DNA of 64,000 nt from Paramoeba atlantica (taxonomy: Eukaryota; Discosea). Numbering within the stretch: position 1 is the stretch's first letter; each line of letters begins with the position of its first letter. The stretch covers positions 372,001 to 436,000 of the forward strand of contig CDRNVI010000021.1 in the NCBI GenBank assembly GCA_977017575.1, in the 5' to 3' direction. Made by a program: the position numbers and the translations under genes. Below the pieces are notes generated by a model. The model was given only the letters and a program-made list of their open reading frames with translations. It made no database searches and was not told the origin of the DNA. Positions 20,342-29,163 of this stretch are shown here, one piece after another.

Positions 20342-20805
20342 TGTCAGTTGCGATAACTAGGTGGCTTGAAAGCATACTTCGATGTAACATTACCGGTTCA
20401 TCTCGAAGTGCCAACTCATCAGAACTGAGTGAGCCTGTCGAGACTCCGCATCTGAGTCTGTCCGAGCGTTGGGAAAATACATTATTTGGTTCAACAAACT
20501 TGAGAGGAGGACGAACTTCATATCCACAACAAGATATATCCGAATACTCTAAGATGGAAAACACAAACCTATATTGGTTCAATAATAAAAATATGCGCTG
20601 GGAGCCTCGCCCGGAAGCGCCGATTCATATTGTTGAGCAGTTTAAAAAGGCATTGCTGGAAACAGAATCGGACTCCGCCCAGAACGCATCAGCTCCACCG
20701 CCTATGCCAACTGCTTTTGGACCTGGTCCCGCTACTCCGAATCCCATACTGTTTGATTCCGATGGTTGCTCCCAGAGATATGCGCCTAACTCATTTTTTT
20801 CGTGA
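20341..20805 (+). CDS. Small protein with Sec16 C-terminal-like motif
   Basis: The 154-residue frame has an aromatic-rich segment KMENTNLYWFNNKNMRWEPR followed by a Glu/Ala linker and SAPPPMPT. This order (KM-x-N-x-x-Y-x-[YF]-[DN]-x-x-x-x-RW-x, then Pro-rich) is what is recalled from the C-terminal tail of Sec16, the ER exit-site scaffold. The central Sec16 helical domain is absent from this frame. It may be a stand-alone protein, or the last exon of a longer gene that includes 18194-20341. It ends RYAPNSFFS. Confidence 0.5.
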   Translation: MSVAITRWLESILRCNITGSSRSANSSELSEPVETPHLSLSERWENTLFGSTNLRGGRTSYPQQDISEYSKMENTNLYWFNNKNMRWEPRPEAPIHIVEQFKKALLETESDSAQNASAPPPMPTAFGPGPATPNPILFDSDGCSQRYAPNSFFS

Positions 20806-21026
20806 AACAGATTGCCTTTAAGCGAGCGTTAGCATTTTTGTTTTCGAATTTACGTGGCAATTCTGCAAACGAATTGAAGTCTCTGAATAAATACAACCAA
20901 AATCTTTTTTTGGATTTGCTGAAAATATTCTACCTCGCGTCATGCGACTATTATTTACACTTTGCTTTTTTTGAATATTCGTCTAATTCTTTACAATTCA
21001 ACAATAATATATTTCACTAGCTCTTT

Positions 21027-22124
21027 ATGAAGGCTGTCATTCAGCTACACAAACTGTTCAAGAAAGATGAAGACTACAAAAAACGTAAACAAGCCTTCAC
21101 GCAGGATCAGGATTCAAAGGTATCTAATGGTGAACAAGACTTAACTCGTCAAAAGGAAACATTGATCGCCCTCGAAGCTCATTTTCGTGAATTAGAGAAA
21201 GGGTTTCTAAGCAAAGCCTATCATGAGGCTGTCACAGCAACAAAGTGCTTGACAGTTAAAGGTCTTCACACACCTACGTGCATTTTGCGTTATGGCTGTC
21301 CTCGAGATTCTCGACGCGAAATTTGGCTTGCAATCACCGGGGCCCGTGACTTGAAACATCAGCATGGAGGACCACGGTATTACACGCAGTGCATTCAAAA
21401 TGCGACCGAATCCAACACGAAGCAGATTGCAAAAGATCTTCACCGCACCTCACCTCTTTTAGCTGTGTTTCACGATTCGATGAACACAGAATCTCTCCGT
21501 CGAGTTTTGTTCGCTGTGGCGACACATTTAAAGCATTCCTATTGTCAAGGAATGAATGTGGTTGCGGCTTTACTGCTTCTTGTTTACACACCGCGTCATG
21601 AACTAGATGTATTCTATACTCTCATCTCGCTGGTTGAGCGGAACAAGTATAGTGCCGGGTATTATGATGCAACTCTCTCTGGTGTACAACGAGACATCAG
21701 AGTTTTAGATTATTTGATTTTTCAGGACGATCCGTTATTTAGCACCCATTTACAAAATATTCTTGGGATACGCCCTGCAGGTCTTTTTGTGGATTGGCTA
21801 TTGTGCTTATTCGTTGGTGTTGTCCCAACCGAGTGGGTTCTGAGGATTTGGGATTTGTACATACTACGTGGCATTCCCGCAATACTTACTATTTTTCGCT
21901 CCCTTGTACGACATTCTTCGACAACCCTTGCAAATAGTGACGTGAACACGGCAATTGATAAGGTGCAACAAGTCCGAAGGCAACTTCGAAATTTAGTAGC
22001 GTTGGATAAAGTTTTGATCCCCACATTTTCCGAAAATATGCACAATATTTCTTTTGATGAATTGAGACAACTACGAACCAAAGCTATTAATGGCGAGCTA
22101 CTTTTAGACGAATCAAGTGATTAA
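21027..22124 (+). CDS. TBC-domain Rab GTPase-activating protein
   Basis: The 365-residue protein is a Rab GAP. The arginine finger is R140 in IAKDLHRTSP and the glutamine finger is Q174 in HSYCQGMNVVAALLL; both catalytic residues are intact. Further TBC hallmarks are RYGCPRDSRREIW, PAGLFVDWLLCLFVGVVPTE and RIWDLYILRG. About 75 residues precede the domain and are charged and helical (LEAHFRELEKGF). The target Rab cannot be predicted. An ACTAG acceptor-like site lies seven bases before the ATG. Confidence 0.9.
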   Translation: MKAVIQLHKLFKKDEDYKKRKQAFTQDQDSKVSNGEQDLTRQKETLIALEAHFRELEKGFLSKAYHEAVTATKCLTVKGLHTPTCILRYGCPRDSRREIWLAITGARDLKHQHGGPRYYTQCIQNATESNTKQIAKDLHRTSPLLAVFHDSMNTESLRRVLFAVATHLKHSYCQGMNVVAALLLLVYTPRHELDVFYTLISLVERNKYSAGYYDATLSGVQRDIRVLDYLIFQDDPLFSTHLQNILGIRPAGLFVDWLLCLFVGVVPTEWVLRIWDLYILRGIPAILTIFRSLVRHSSTTLANSDVNTAIDKVQQVRRQLRNLVALDKVLIPTFSENMHNISFDELRQLRTKAINGELLLDESSD

Positions 22125-22850
22125 CTTGATAATACAGATATCCAGATAACTTGCTAAAACCGATGCAAATTAAATGTCTTTCCCGCTACATTAAACGAGG
22201 TGCTTGTTTTCAGCGAAGAGGGCGTCATCGCTGAGCACTTCATATTCACAGTTCCTTGGACGGAATAACTACCGGTTAAAAGATTCCAGCAGTGCCTTTT
22301 CCCCTTTTCTGAAATTTACACTACTTTGATCGATGAAGGACGTAGTAAGGTTGTACTGTACCTTAGGTGCAGTACTACTACCACGCCCTCTATATAAGAA
22401 CTAATTATAAATTACCCCGTTCTCAGGATTCATGAACATTTTAGGCTCTTTGTAGGTGGTTGTTTTCAACACAGAAGTCACGCATTCTGCGCGCTTCGCG
22501 TTGAAAACTACCTCCTTAGTGACGATGTATCGGGGGAAAAATCCCTTTTGACCAAAAAATGCAACTGGACGTATTTTATTTTTCCGGAGAAATTCAAATT
22601 GTTTTATTTTTTTTGCACACGAGATATCTTGTTCCCTTAGCGAAGAGCTTTGACGTACATGTAATTTTCTTATTGACACCCTCCTCCCCTCTGGCCGCAG
22701 AATATGTGGTTTTCCGAGTAAATTTTCTGGTATTACAAATCTTTTTTACTTTTCTTCAATTTCCTTTTGGAGCTACTTATTCAGATATTTTTATGTCACC
22801 CCAAATGCGCATTAGTTCATTCAGGTTTAATTAATTTTGTTTCGCCGTTG
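22125..22850. repeat. Non-coding region with two transposon-derived relics
   Basis: No gene. At 22455-22515 is a foldback sequence, TGGTTGTTTTCAAC at one side and GTTGAAAACTACC at the other, whose reverse complement recurs at 44104-44163. At about 22605-22655 is CGAGATATCTTGTTCCCTTA then GCGAAGAGCTTTGACG, a decayed copy of the mariner terminal repeat. The region therefore looks like an old insertion site. Confidence 0.6.
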
Positions 22851-23510
22851 ATGCTCCTTTTTCTTTCGCATTTCTTGGGCGTCTTCCATCACTTGTCTAC
22901 ATGTAAGTCCATTGAGGCACCGTATGTGATGCAGCGGCGACAAGTTTTACCTACAGTAGAAATACAAATCTCGATAGACAATGGACACAGTTGGAATTCC
23001 CGTTATTTTGACTCCCAAAGAGAAGGATACTCTCCGCAGAAAGTGAACCTTTGGTCAAAAGAATTGACCTTGAATGATTGTATGGGAAGTGTACATGGAA
23101 AAATGTACATACGGACACGTTCTTCTCTAGGGTCACAAAACTCGTTCGTGCAGATTCGCATTCCTACGTGCTCTCTCACACTAAATGATGTTCATCCCCG
23201 GATCGGAATTTTCTTTGGTGAAAGAGGGGAAGTACTTGGGCTGCAATGGCTGGGAATGTTTGTCACCAAATGTCATGCTCGTCGAAACGTGATTCCTCAT
23301 TACTCAATGTTCGTGATAGTTGCTGAAACTGAAATGGAAACGAAAATTCCCTCATGGGGCACCACTGCCGAAATACACCACAAGTCGCTCAACCAGAGTG
23401 AAAATCTCAGCACAGAGCAGAAGACAAATTGGTGGCCATATGTGTTCACATTTTTCTTATCGTGGATGTTAACACGATTATTTTTCAGTCCATTATCCAA
23501 GGATTCTTGA
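22851..23510 (+). CDS. EMC10-like ER membrane protein
   Basis: The 219-residue protein starts with a hydrophobic signal-like segment MLLFLSHFLGVFHHL, has a beta-rich lumenal body, and ends with a membrane span WWPYVFTFFLSWMLTRLFF followed by a short basic/Ser tail. This single-span layout and the stretch SFVQIRIPTCSLTLN...GEVLGLQW resemble EMC10, a subunit of the ER membrane insertion complex. The match is by pattern only and could be another ER type I protein. The open frame reaches upstream to a TTG; the first ATG, 22851, starts the signal segment. Confidence 0.5.
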   Translation: MLLFLSHFLGVFHHLSTCKSIEAPYVMQRRQVLPTVEIQISIDNGHSWNSRYFDSQREGYSPQKVNLWSKELTLNDCMGSVHGKMYIRTRSSLGSQNSFVQIRIPTCSLTLNDVHPRIGIFFGERGEVLGLQWLGMFVTKCHARRNVIPHYSMFVIVAETEMETKIPSWGTTAEIHHKSLNQSENLSTEQKTNWWPYVFTFFLSWMLTRLFFSPLSKDS

Positions 23511-23655
23511 CTCTTGTGGGTTCTTGATTCTTGCCCAGTGATAACCATACCACTATGGTGTGTATAAGATATACAAAGATGTACAGATGTATGAACGATC
23601 TGTACCGGCTTAATGGAAAATAGGGAAATTATTACTTGTAATCCTTCACAAACAC

Positions 23656-24252
23656 ATGATTCAAAAATATCTAGATGCTGCAGTCCAGAATGTCGAAATA
23701 AATTATCGTTGTGAAATACAGTTATCTGGCCCTGCCTTGCAACTCTTGGGGAAAACGATAAAGTTTTATGGAAGGGAGCTCTACACAGTGTCTTGCCATT
23801 TTGCATGTCAAAAGCAGGAAAATGATACAGAAATTCTGTCCCATACGACGCGCTGTACAAAGGAACTATCACGTGGGGACCCGGATGGCGTTGCGAATTC
23901 CCCCAAAAATGCTTTAGCGAAACATTGCAGCGCTATTTCTACGATTAATTTGAAAAGAAGCATCTTAATATTTCCTCTGCATTCCCACTTTTTCGTTGAT
24001 CTGGAAAATAAGTGGATAAATATTGTCCATGAAAGAAACATGTTAAATAGTGTGGCTGTTAGAATCTGTGCTCCTACAAAGGCAGACCGTACTGTTCAGC
24101 AGAATGGTCCACAACTTTATACCCGGTCAAGCGTTGAACTTGTAACATCACATCATACCTTAAACGAAAGACCTCGACCAAAGAGAATTCGAGTTATTAC
24201 TTCACGTCAAACGTCAAGTGCAGCAAAGATGGAAAGTTCACATGAGACGTAG
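23656..24252 (+). CDS. Hypothetical protein
   Basis: Not recognised. The 198-residue product begins with a helical segment, CEIQLSGPALQLLGKTIKFY, faintly like a histone-fold helix such as in CENP-X, but the remainder does not support that. The tail is basic (RPRPKRIRVITSRQ). It ends about 100 bases before the transposon at 24351 and is not interrupted by it. Confidence 0.45.
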   Translation: MIQKYLDAAVQNVEINYRCEIQLSGPALQLLGKTIKFYGRELYTVSCHFACQKQENDTEILSHTTRCTKELSRGDPDGVANSPKNALAKHCSAISTINLKRSILIFPLHSHFFVDLENKWINIVHERNMLNSVAVRICAPTKADRTVQQNGPQLYTRSSVELVTSHHTLNERPRPKRIRVITSRQTSSAAKMESSHET

Positions 24253-24350
24253 CCTCATTGATCTGGGACGTGGGTCGTGCTCCCCCATTTGAGAAGGGTA
24301 TTGGTCCTGTGGGCGAAAGCCTGTCCGAGAGCGATGCAATATTCAGTACA

Positions 24351-25933
24351 TACACTCATGGTCAGAAGTGTGCCCCCGGCCTGGCAAATGTCAATTTTTT
24401 TATCCAATTTTTCTCATTTTTGCAGCATTCGAGAGATCTCGTTCCCCTAGCGAAGAGCTTTGCCGCCTTTTTTTCATAGGGACCCCCTGGTGCTCTGGTG
24501 GTGACCCCAAAGTAGACCAAAAACAAAAAATGGTACATTAGACATCCAGAAGAAAACATCACCCTTTCAATGATAAAATGAGAAAAAAGGAAGAAGTATC
24601 AATATCCGCAGTGCTCCCCATTGGTCTGAATAACTATTTGCATACGTTTGGGAACAGAATTGATGGAATTCAACACTTTCTGTTTGTGTGGGGCACGTTT
24701 TAGAGCATTAAACGCCTTTTCTATGGCCTTTGTCAGGGTTACATAGTTATGTGGCTTAAATTTTTTTTGTACCATTTTGTTCATCAAGCTCCAAACGTTC
24801 TCAATAGGATTGAGATCTGGAGAGTTGGGGGGCCAATTCATAAGAGGAATGGTATAGTTTATAAGCTCATGCTTTACCAAATTATGGGTTGTGGCGCTAT
24901 CCATTTGAACCCATACAATTTCCTTATTTTCCTTCAAATACTCTAAGAATCATTGTCGTTTTTTGAAGGCCCTTAGAATAGTTTCGCCCTTTACTTTGTG
25001 GGCGTCTGCATGGCTCACACCCCCAATTGGCTTGAAGATATGCAAGAAGAAGCCGTGGGTTTTGCTTATTCCCATCCATGCCATAACACCCTTCCCCCCA
25101 TACCATCGTCTGTTGCGACACCGTATCTTTTTGGGGCCCCCCTTTTTCCCAATAAAAAAATGCCCAACCCCATGAACACCACACATAAAGAGTTTTTCGT
25201 CGGTCCAAATTATATTATCCAACTTTTGGGGGGGAAGAGAAAGCAACTCGTTAGCCAATGCGACACGAAGGGCTTTATGCCGTTCGGTGAGGTCACAGTT
25301 CCGTGCCTTGGCCATTCTCGTGTACCCTGAGTTATGTAATACACGAACGACTTTCTTAATGGAACAATTGTACCCTTTCCTTTTTAATTGATCATGAACC
25401 AAGTTGTACGTCAAGCAACCCTCTTCCTTTGTATTTTCCTTATCAACTATTGATTTCACCTTTGATACAAATCTTTTTGAAGGCTTTGGCCTACCTGATT
25501 TCAGTGGAGATGACAGTTCATTACCCTTTTTTGAGAGATTAATAAATTTTCTAATTGTACGGCGGTCACGATCAAAGTTTTTATGAAGTTGGGTGATGCT
25601 GACGCCAGATTTGTGCTGTTTAACTATCTCTGTTCTCTCCGAAATGGACAAAGCGATGTTTCGTTTGTGACTTATACGAGGCGGGGTCCTCATGAAGAAA
25701 AAACAGGGAGAAAAAAGGATGATATACTAAAAGATTTGACTGTGATCCGAAAAAATGGGTAAAAAAAACCATGTTTTTTGGACCCAGGGGGTACCAGGGG
25801 GTCCCTATGAAAAAAAGGCGGCAAAGCTCTTCGCTAGGGGAACGAGATCTCTCGAATGCTGCAAAAATGAGCAAAAACGGATAAAAAAATTGACATTTGC
25901 CAGGCCGGGGGCACACTTCTGTCCATGGGTGTA
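24351..25933 (-). mobile_element. Tc1/mariner-type DNA transposon, nearly intact
   Basis: A 1583-bp element bounded by TA dinucleotides. The inverted repeats are about 148 bp each (24351-24498 and 25786-25933) and nearly identical. The outer ends read TACACTCATGGTCAGAAGTG and, as reverse complement, TACACCCATGGACAGAAGTG. One transposase frame lies on the minus strand between them. The high repeat identity suggests a fairly recent insertion. Related terminal repeats occur at 10838, 22605 and 42288-43585. Confidence 0.88.
24599..25693 (-). pseudogene. Tc1/mariner transposase with one in-frame TGA
   Basis: The minus-strand frame runs 365 codons including the final stop and holds one internal TGA at 24950-24952. 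The N-terminal part has a helix-turn-helix, ISERTEIVKQHKSGVSITQL with RDRRTIRKFINL, and then the DDE core: first Asp in IIWTDEKLF, second in VWVQMDSATTH, Glu in SPDLNPIENVW. There are 32 residues between the second Asp and the Glu (DD32E), unlike DD34E Tc1 or DD34D mariner. At the TGA position the second copy (42.9 kb) has a Gly codon (GGT), so the stop is most simply a mutation. The element is probably unable to move alone. Confidence 0.85.
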
Positions 25934-26517
25934 TATGCAAACTACAGTTGGTTCTACATACAATGTTGAGGGAGATACTACTCCCTCGCTATCCCATATT
26001 AATAAAATTTGGCCCGAAATTTGGCCCGACAAAAACTTTTCCGGAAGAAGTTTTTTCACAAAGAACCAAAGGCAGCACCATAAATACATGTAGATAGTTT
26101 TAGGAGAGAAAAACGCACCTTTTGGACCACTCGAGACTTCGGAAGCGATTTGCAAACCCCAATTTTCCAGATACTTTTTTCAACTTGAAGCGTGGGATGC
26201 GCAAGACCGTAGAAAAAATCCAGATCCAAATCATTCCGGATTGCTCCGGACGGTCACTGGCAAGCCAGACCCTTCACAGACAGATTTTGAAGTTCCGAGA
26301 CCGATGTCCTCTACCAGTTTCTGCTTGTCCAAGGCGGCACCAACGTGCTGTTACCAACACGCTGCGTCGACGAATTGTACGTCAACACGGCTTACTCAAG
26401 AGGTGTAAGCCGGGTAAGGGAGCTGGTTCCCTGAGGGGAGGGTCCGGGACGGTCCTCCGAGTACTGGGCCTAGTCGGTTCTCCGCCCAGCCTCTTAGAGT
26501 GAGGCCGCCAGGAATAA
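25934..26517. other. Non-coding region after the transposon
   Basis: No convincing gene. A 126-residue frame at 26122-26502 has no recognisable domain and becomes Arg/Gly-rich in a GC-rich patch. A direct repeat AAATTTGGCCCG occurs twice in tandem near 26008. The GC-rich stretch from 26230 leads into the tRNA-like sequence. Confidence 0.4.
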
Positions 26518-26596
26518 TGCGATGAGCGGGTTTGAACTCGCCATCTCAGCACCATGTGCTTCAAACTTTGAATTCTTGCCACTCCGCCACCTCCGC
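26518..26596 (-). repeat. tRNA-like (Ser/Leu type) relic or SINE head
   Basis: On the minus strand, GCGGAGGTGGCGGAGTGGC contains an A-box match (TGGCNNAGTGG), and GAGTTCAAACCC contains a B-box-like GTTCAAACC. A hairpin AGCAC-ATG-GTGCT sits where Ser/Leu tRNAs have a long variable arm. The acceptor ends pair only partly, the T stem has a mismatch and a short loop, and no normal 7-base anticodon loop is found. It is therefore a tRNA-derived relic rather than a working tRNA. Confidence 0.4.
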
Positions 26597-26639
26597 TTAA
26601 GAGAAGACCGTAGAGGAAGGAGGAGGCGCAAGTCATAAG

Positions 26640-26667
26640 GGCAGAAGGCGGAGCCTTCTGCCTTTTT
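26640..26667 (+). terminator. GC-rich hairpin followed by T run
   Basis: A perfect 10-bp stem GGCAGAAGGC / GCCTTCTGCC with a GGA loop is followed by TTTTT. It resembles an intrinsic or Pol III-style terminator. The nearest transcription unit it could serve is unclear, and it may simply be part of a mobile element. Confidence 0.35.
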
Positions 26668-26736
26668 GCCGCAGCGACGACAACTTCCTCGCGTGGGAAG
26701 CTGTAAGGAGTCCTAGGGAACATGTTTTTACTATGT

Positions 26737-26923
26737 AACCCAGGGTAAAGGGGACGAGGGAGATACCAATAGTGTAGGTGCAGCAGTTTCACACAGGAAA
26801 TACGGTGTCTCCCTTATGGCATGAAGACCGGTGCCTAAAAAGGTGGAGATGCCGTTTTTCCCGTGGGAAACTGCCGAACCTACACTATTGATATCTCCCT
26901 CGTCCCCTTTACCCTGGGTTTAA
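26737..26923. mobile_element. Foldback (inverted-repeat) element
   Basis: Two arms of about 80 bp are inverted copies at roughly 85% identity by eye. The left arm opens AACCCAGGGTAAAGGGGACG and the right arm is its reverse complement ending at 26922. The centre is short, so the whole can form a long hairpin. No clear target duplication was found. It ends three bases before the ATG of the leucine-rich-repeat gene. Confidence 0.65.
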
Positions 26924-26925
26924 TA

Positions 26926-27828
26926 ATGAATTTATGGCACATGATTATGTGCGAAACAAGTGCAGAATTTGCTTCTTTATTTCGTACTTCCCTTAATTCA
27001 TATTTCATCCTTTTTCGAATTTTCAAACGCATGATAACCTGTCCTGTGTCTGTGTTGGCAACCCTGACAGTAATCTTTTGTCCAGATGCTCCTCGAGACG
27101 CAAAAAGACGGAAAATGATGGCCAGTACTGCTGAAGAAGGGGGGCTTCGTACTTTTACCCAACATTTGACTTACTATCGCTTTTCTTCGGAAGCACCTAC
27201 GTGGCTATGGCCTGGTGTCTTTACTAATGAAATTCGCGAGATAACTGCCCTAGATTGGTCACACTTTAATCTTCAGGGAAACCTAACTTGGGAAACGCTT
27301 CCAGAAACAATGCGAGATATAAATTTGGAGAATAACTGGCTTCGTGGGTCGGTGCGTTTCGAAAATTTGCCCGCCATGTTGCAGTACTTAACGGTCGCCT
27401 CAAATCGTCTGTCTGGTCCCATTGATCTGACAAATTTGCCCCTCGCACTCAAATCACTTATTGTGGTGGACAACATGTTTTCTAGTAATATTGCTCTGGA
27501 TCGACTTCCTCCGTCACTTGAAGAATTGAATTTGGGACGTAATCGCTTATATGGGACGCTCAATTTTACATCGCTGCCTAAAAGTTTACGTCGCTTAGAG
27601 CTTCATAGAAACAGTTTCAGTGGAGAAATAGATTTGCAACGATTACCTGAAAATATGAACCGTTTGAAACTTTACAATAATGATCTTTGCGGGCAATTGA
27701 GCTTCACGCAACTTCCCTCCAAGTTACAAGTTTTATATTTGGAAGGTAATGTGTTTAGCGGTTTTTCTCGACCACCACCTCAAGGAACAAATGCCTTGTT
27801 CGTTAATGATACTGTCATATATGTATAA
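26926..27828 (+). CDS. Leucine-rich repeat protein with 23-residue repeats
   Basis: A 300-residue protein with seven consecutive 23-residue LRRs (about residues 118-278). The consensus is G-x-[IVL]-x-[LF]-x-x-LP-x-x-L-x-x-L-x-L-x-x-N-x-[FL]-[SY], for example GPIDLTNLPLALKSLIVVDN. LRR proteins of this LP-type are common in protists, often at the surface, but no specific role is known. A hydrophobic segment MITCPVSVLATLTVIFC begins at 27031 and could be a signal peptide if translation starts there; that shorter form has 265 residues. The upstream foldback element touches the longer start. The last unit breaks into GFSRPPPQG. Confidence 0.8.
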   Translation: MNLWHMIMCETSAEFASLFRTSLNSYFILFRIFKRMITCPVSVLATLTVIFCPDAPRDAKRRKMMASTAEEGGLRTFTQHLTYYRFSSEAPTWLWPGVFTNEIREITALDWSHFNLQGNLTWETLPETMRDINLENNWLRGSVRFENLPAMLQYLTVASNRLSGPIDLTNLPLALKSLIVVDNMFSSNIALDRLPPSLEELNLGRNRLYGTLNFTSLPKSLRRLELHRNSFSGEIDLQRLPENMNRLKLYNNDLCGQLSFTQLPSKLQVLYLEGNVFSGFSRPPPQGTNALFVNDTVIYV

Positions 27829-28185
27829 TGCCCTGATAAATACCATCTCATGAAGGTACGCATAGAATTAGAAGAGATTTATACATACAGGCGTGAAAAT
27901 TTTCATCTACTGCAGGGGGTCTAAAATTTGCAAAAGAAAATATAGATACATAAGGTATGTACTCGACCGCGAACCCAGCAAAAAAAAGCTTTTTCCTACG
28001 ATAAATATGAGAAGCATTACAATTTTCAACATGGTGGATTTACGAACCTCTTATTTAATGGGTAATTTATTGCACTACTACATGTACTATGGAATAAATT
28101 GAAAATAACTTGCAATGTCTCCAGAATACTACTCTAGGTAGTTATAAATCCCCTGGATCTTTCGTGTACATTGTAGTATGATAAC
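27829..28185 (+). other. AT-rich intergenic spacer
   Basis: No gene supported. A 69-codon frame here starts at GTG and has AT-driven composition. Confidence 0.5.
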
Positions 28186-28887
28186 ATGGAAAATAGGTCA
28201 GTGCGTCGGGGTTGTAAATATAAGAAAGAAAGGGCTCATCGTACGAAAGAAACTACAATCGATGCTTTTGAGTTCGTTGAACGTAACGTTCTCTTTTTCG
28301 TGAATCCTTTCGAAGGTCTGCGCACGATTCCTTTTGATTTTGATCAAACGTCTAATGTACGAACAAGCAGAGGTAGTTCAGGTACCAAATCAATAAATGT
28401 GTGTGGATGTCACGAATTTTATTCTACTAAATCAGACTTAGGTATTCTACCCAATGAGTCGTGCGAAGCTTATGCAGAGGTTGAAAATTTTTGTGTAAAC
28501 CACCACGAAGAGCGAGCTCATTGTGTACACGGACTTCTTGAGGGGTCAGGATTATTACGGGATATAGATTATATGGTTCATAATCCTCTACGGATTGCTA
28601 GTTACACTCAACTATATATTTTGTTTATTTGGCATGGAGAGAACTCCTGGGTAACCCGTCCATATTGGCATCTCGCATACATGGCTCTCGATGTTGCGCG
28701 GCACTATGAATCAAGCTGGGATCTTTCTCGAACCCATGATGAATTCGGATCAAGTATATTCTTATTAAAATGTCGTAACGATTTCTATAAAGGTCGTGAA
28801 CATGAATTGATGACAAGTATAGTCTTTACAAGTAACGATTCTTTACATCAATGGATAGCAGAGCATTCTGAAAATACAGAAAAATAA
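28186..28887 (+). CDS. Hypothetical protein
   Basis: Not recognised. The 233-residue protein starts with a strongly basic region (RRGCKYKKERAHRTKE). It has scattered Cys/His pairs (CGCHEF, NESCEAY, CVNHHEERAHCVHG) that might bind metal, though spacing fits no zinc-finger class known to me. The C-terminal half, with aromatic stretches such as YTQLYILFIWHGENSW, looks folded and globular. No signal peptide or membrane span is clear. Confidence 0.55.
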   Translation: MENRSVRRGCKYKKERAHRTKETTIDAFEFVERNVLFFVNPFEGLRTIPFDFDQTSNVRTSRGSSGTKSINVCGCHEFYSTKSDLGILPNESCEAYAEVENFCVNHHEERAHCVHGLLEGSGLLRDIDYMVHNPLRIASYTQLYILFIWHGENSWVTRPYWHLAYMALDVARHYESSWDLSRTHDEFGSSIFLLKCRNDFYKGREHELMTSIVFTSNDSLHQWIAEHSENTEK

Positions 28888-29163
28888 GTATAGAAAATTT
28901 TCCTCTTGTAACGTTTTGAACCTCTGACTTCGGGAGCTATGCTGCCGAAGTGGGTGGTCTCGGACGATAGCCTATCATAGGACGATAAATATTTTTTGAC
29001 ATAGTCAAGCCAATATTACTCGAACTTTCTCTGTTTGTTTGTTCCCCTTTTTTCAATAATCGAGGATAGAGCGGTAGTTATACAACCACCGCAATAGTTT
29101 AACATTCATGATTTTTATTAGCCGGACGGATCCAATGCTATTTTTTGTTTCATAATTTCAGTA
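28888..29163. repeat. Spacer with small hairpins and a palindromic repeat
   Basis: Contains hairpin ACTTCGG-11 nt-CCGAAGT (28927-28951), palindrome CCTATCATAGG (28971-28981), and at 29058-29096 a palindromic repeat with core GCGGTAGTTATACAACCACC. The last recurs inverted at 42198-42235. No gene was seen. Confidence 0.55.

Noticed and set aside
23656-24252. CENP-X/MHF2 assignment
   Set aside because: Only one helix-like stretch resembles the family; the rest of the protein does not fit.
24950-24952. TGA read as an amino acid (alternative code)
   Set aside because: Host genes show no internal TGA and use it as a stop (for example ProRS at 33674); the sister transposon copy has Gly here.
26122-26502. 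126-codon frame in the GC-rich patch
   Set aside because: No domain, drifting composition, and located among mobile-element debris.
26518-26596. Functional tRNA-Ser or tRNA-Leu on the minus strand
   Set aside because: Acceptor and T stems are mismatched and no 7-base anticodon loop can be formed.
27893-28102. 69-codon frame after the LRR gene
   Set aside because: GTG start and AT-driven composition.
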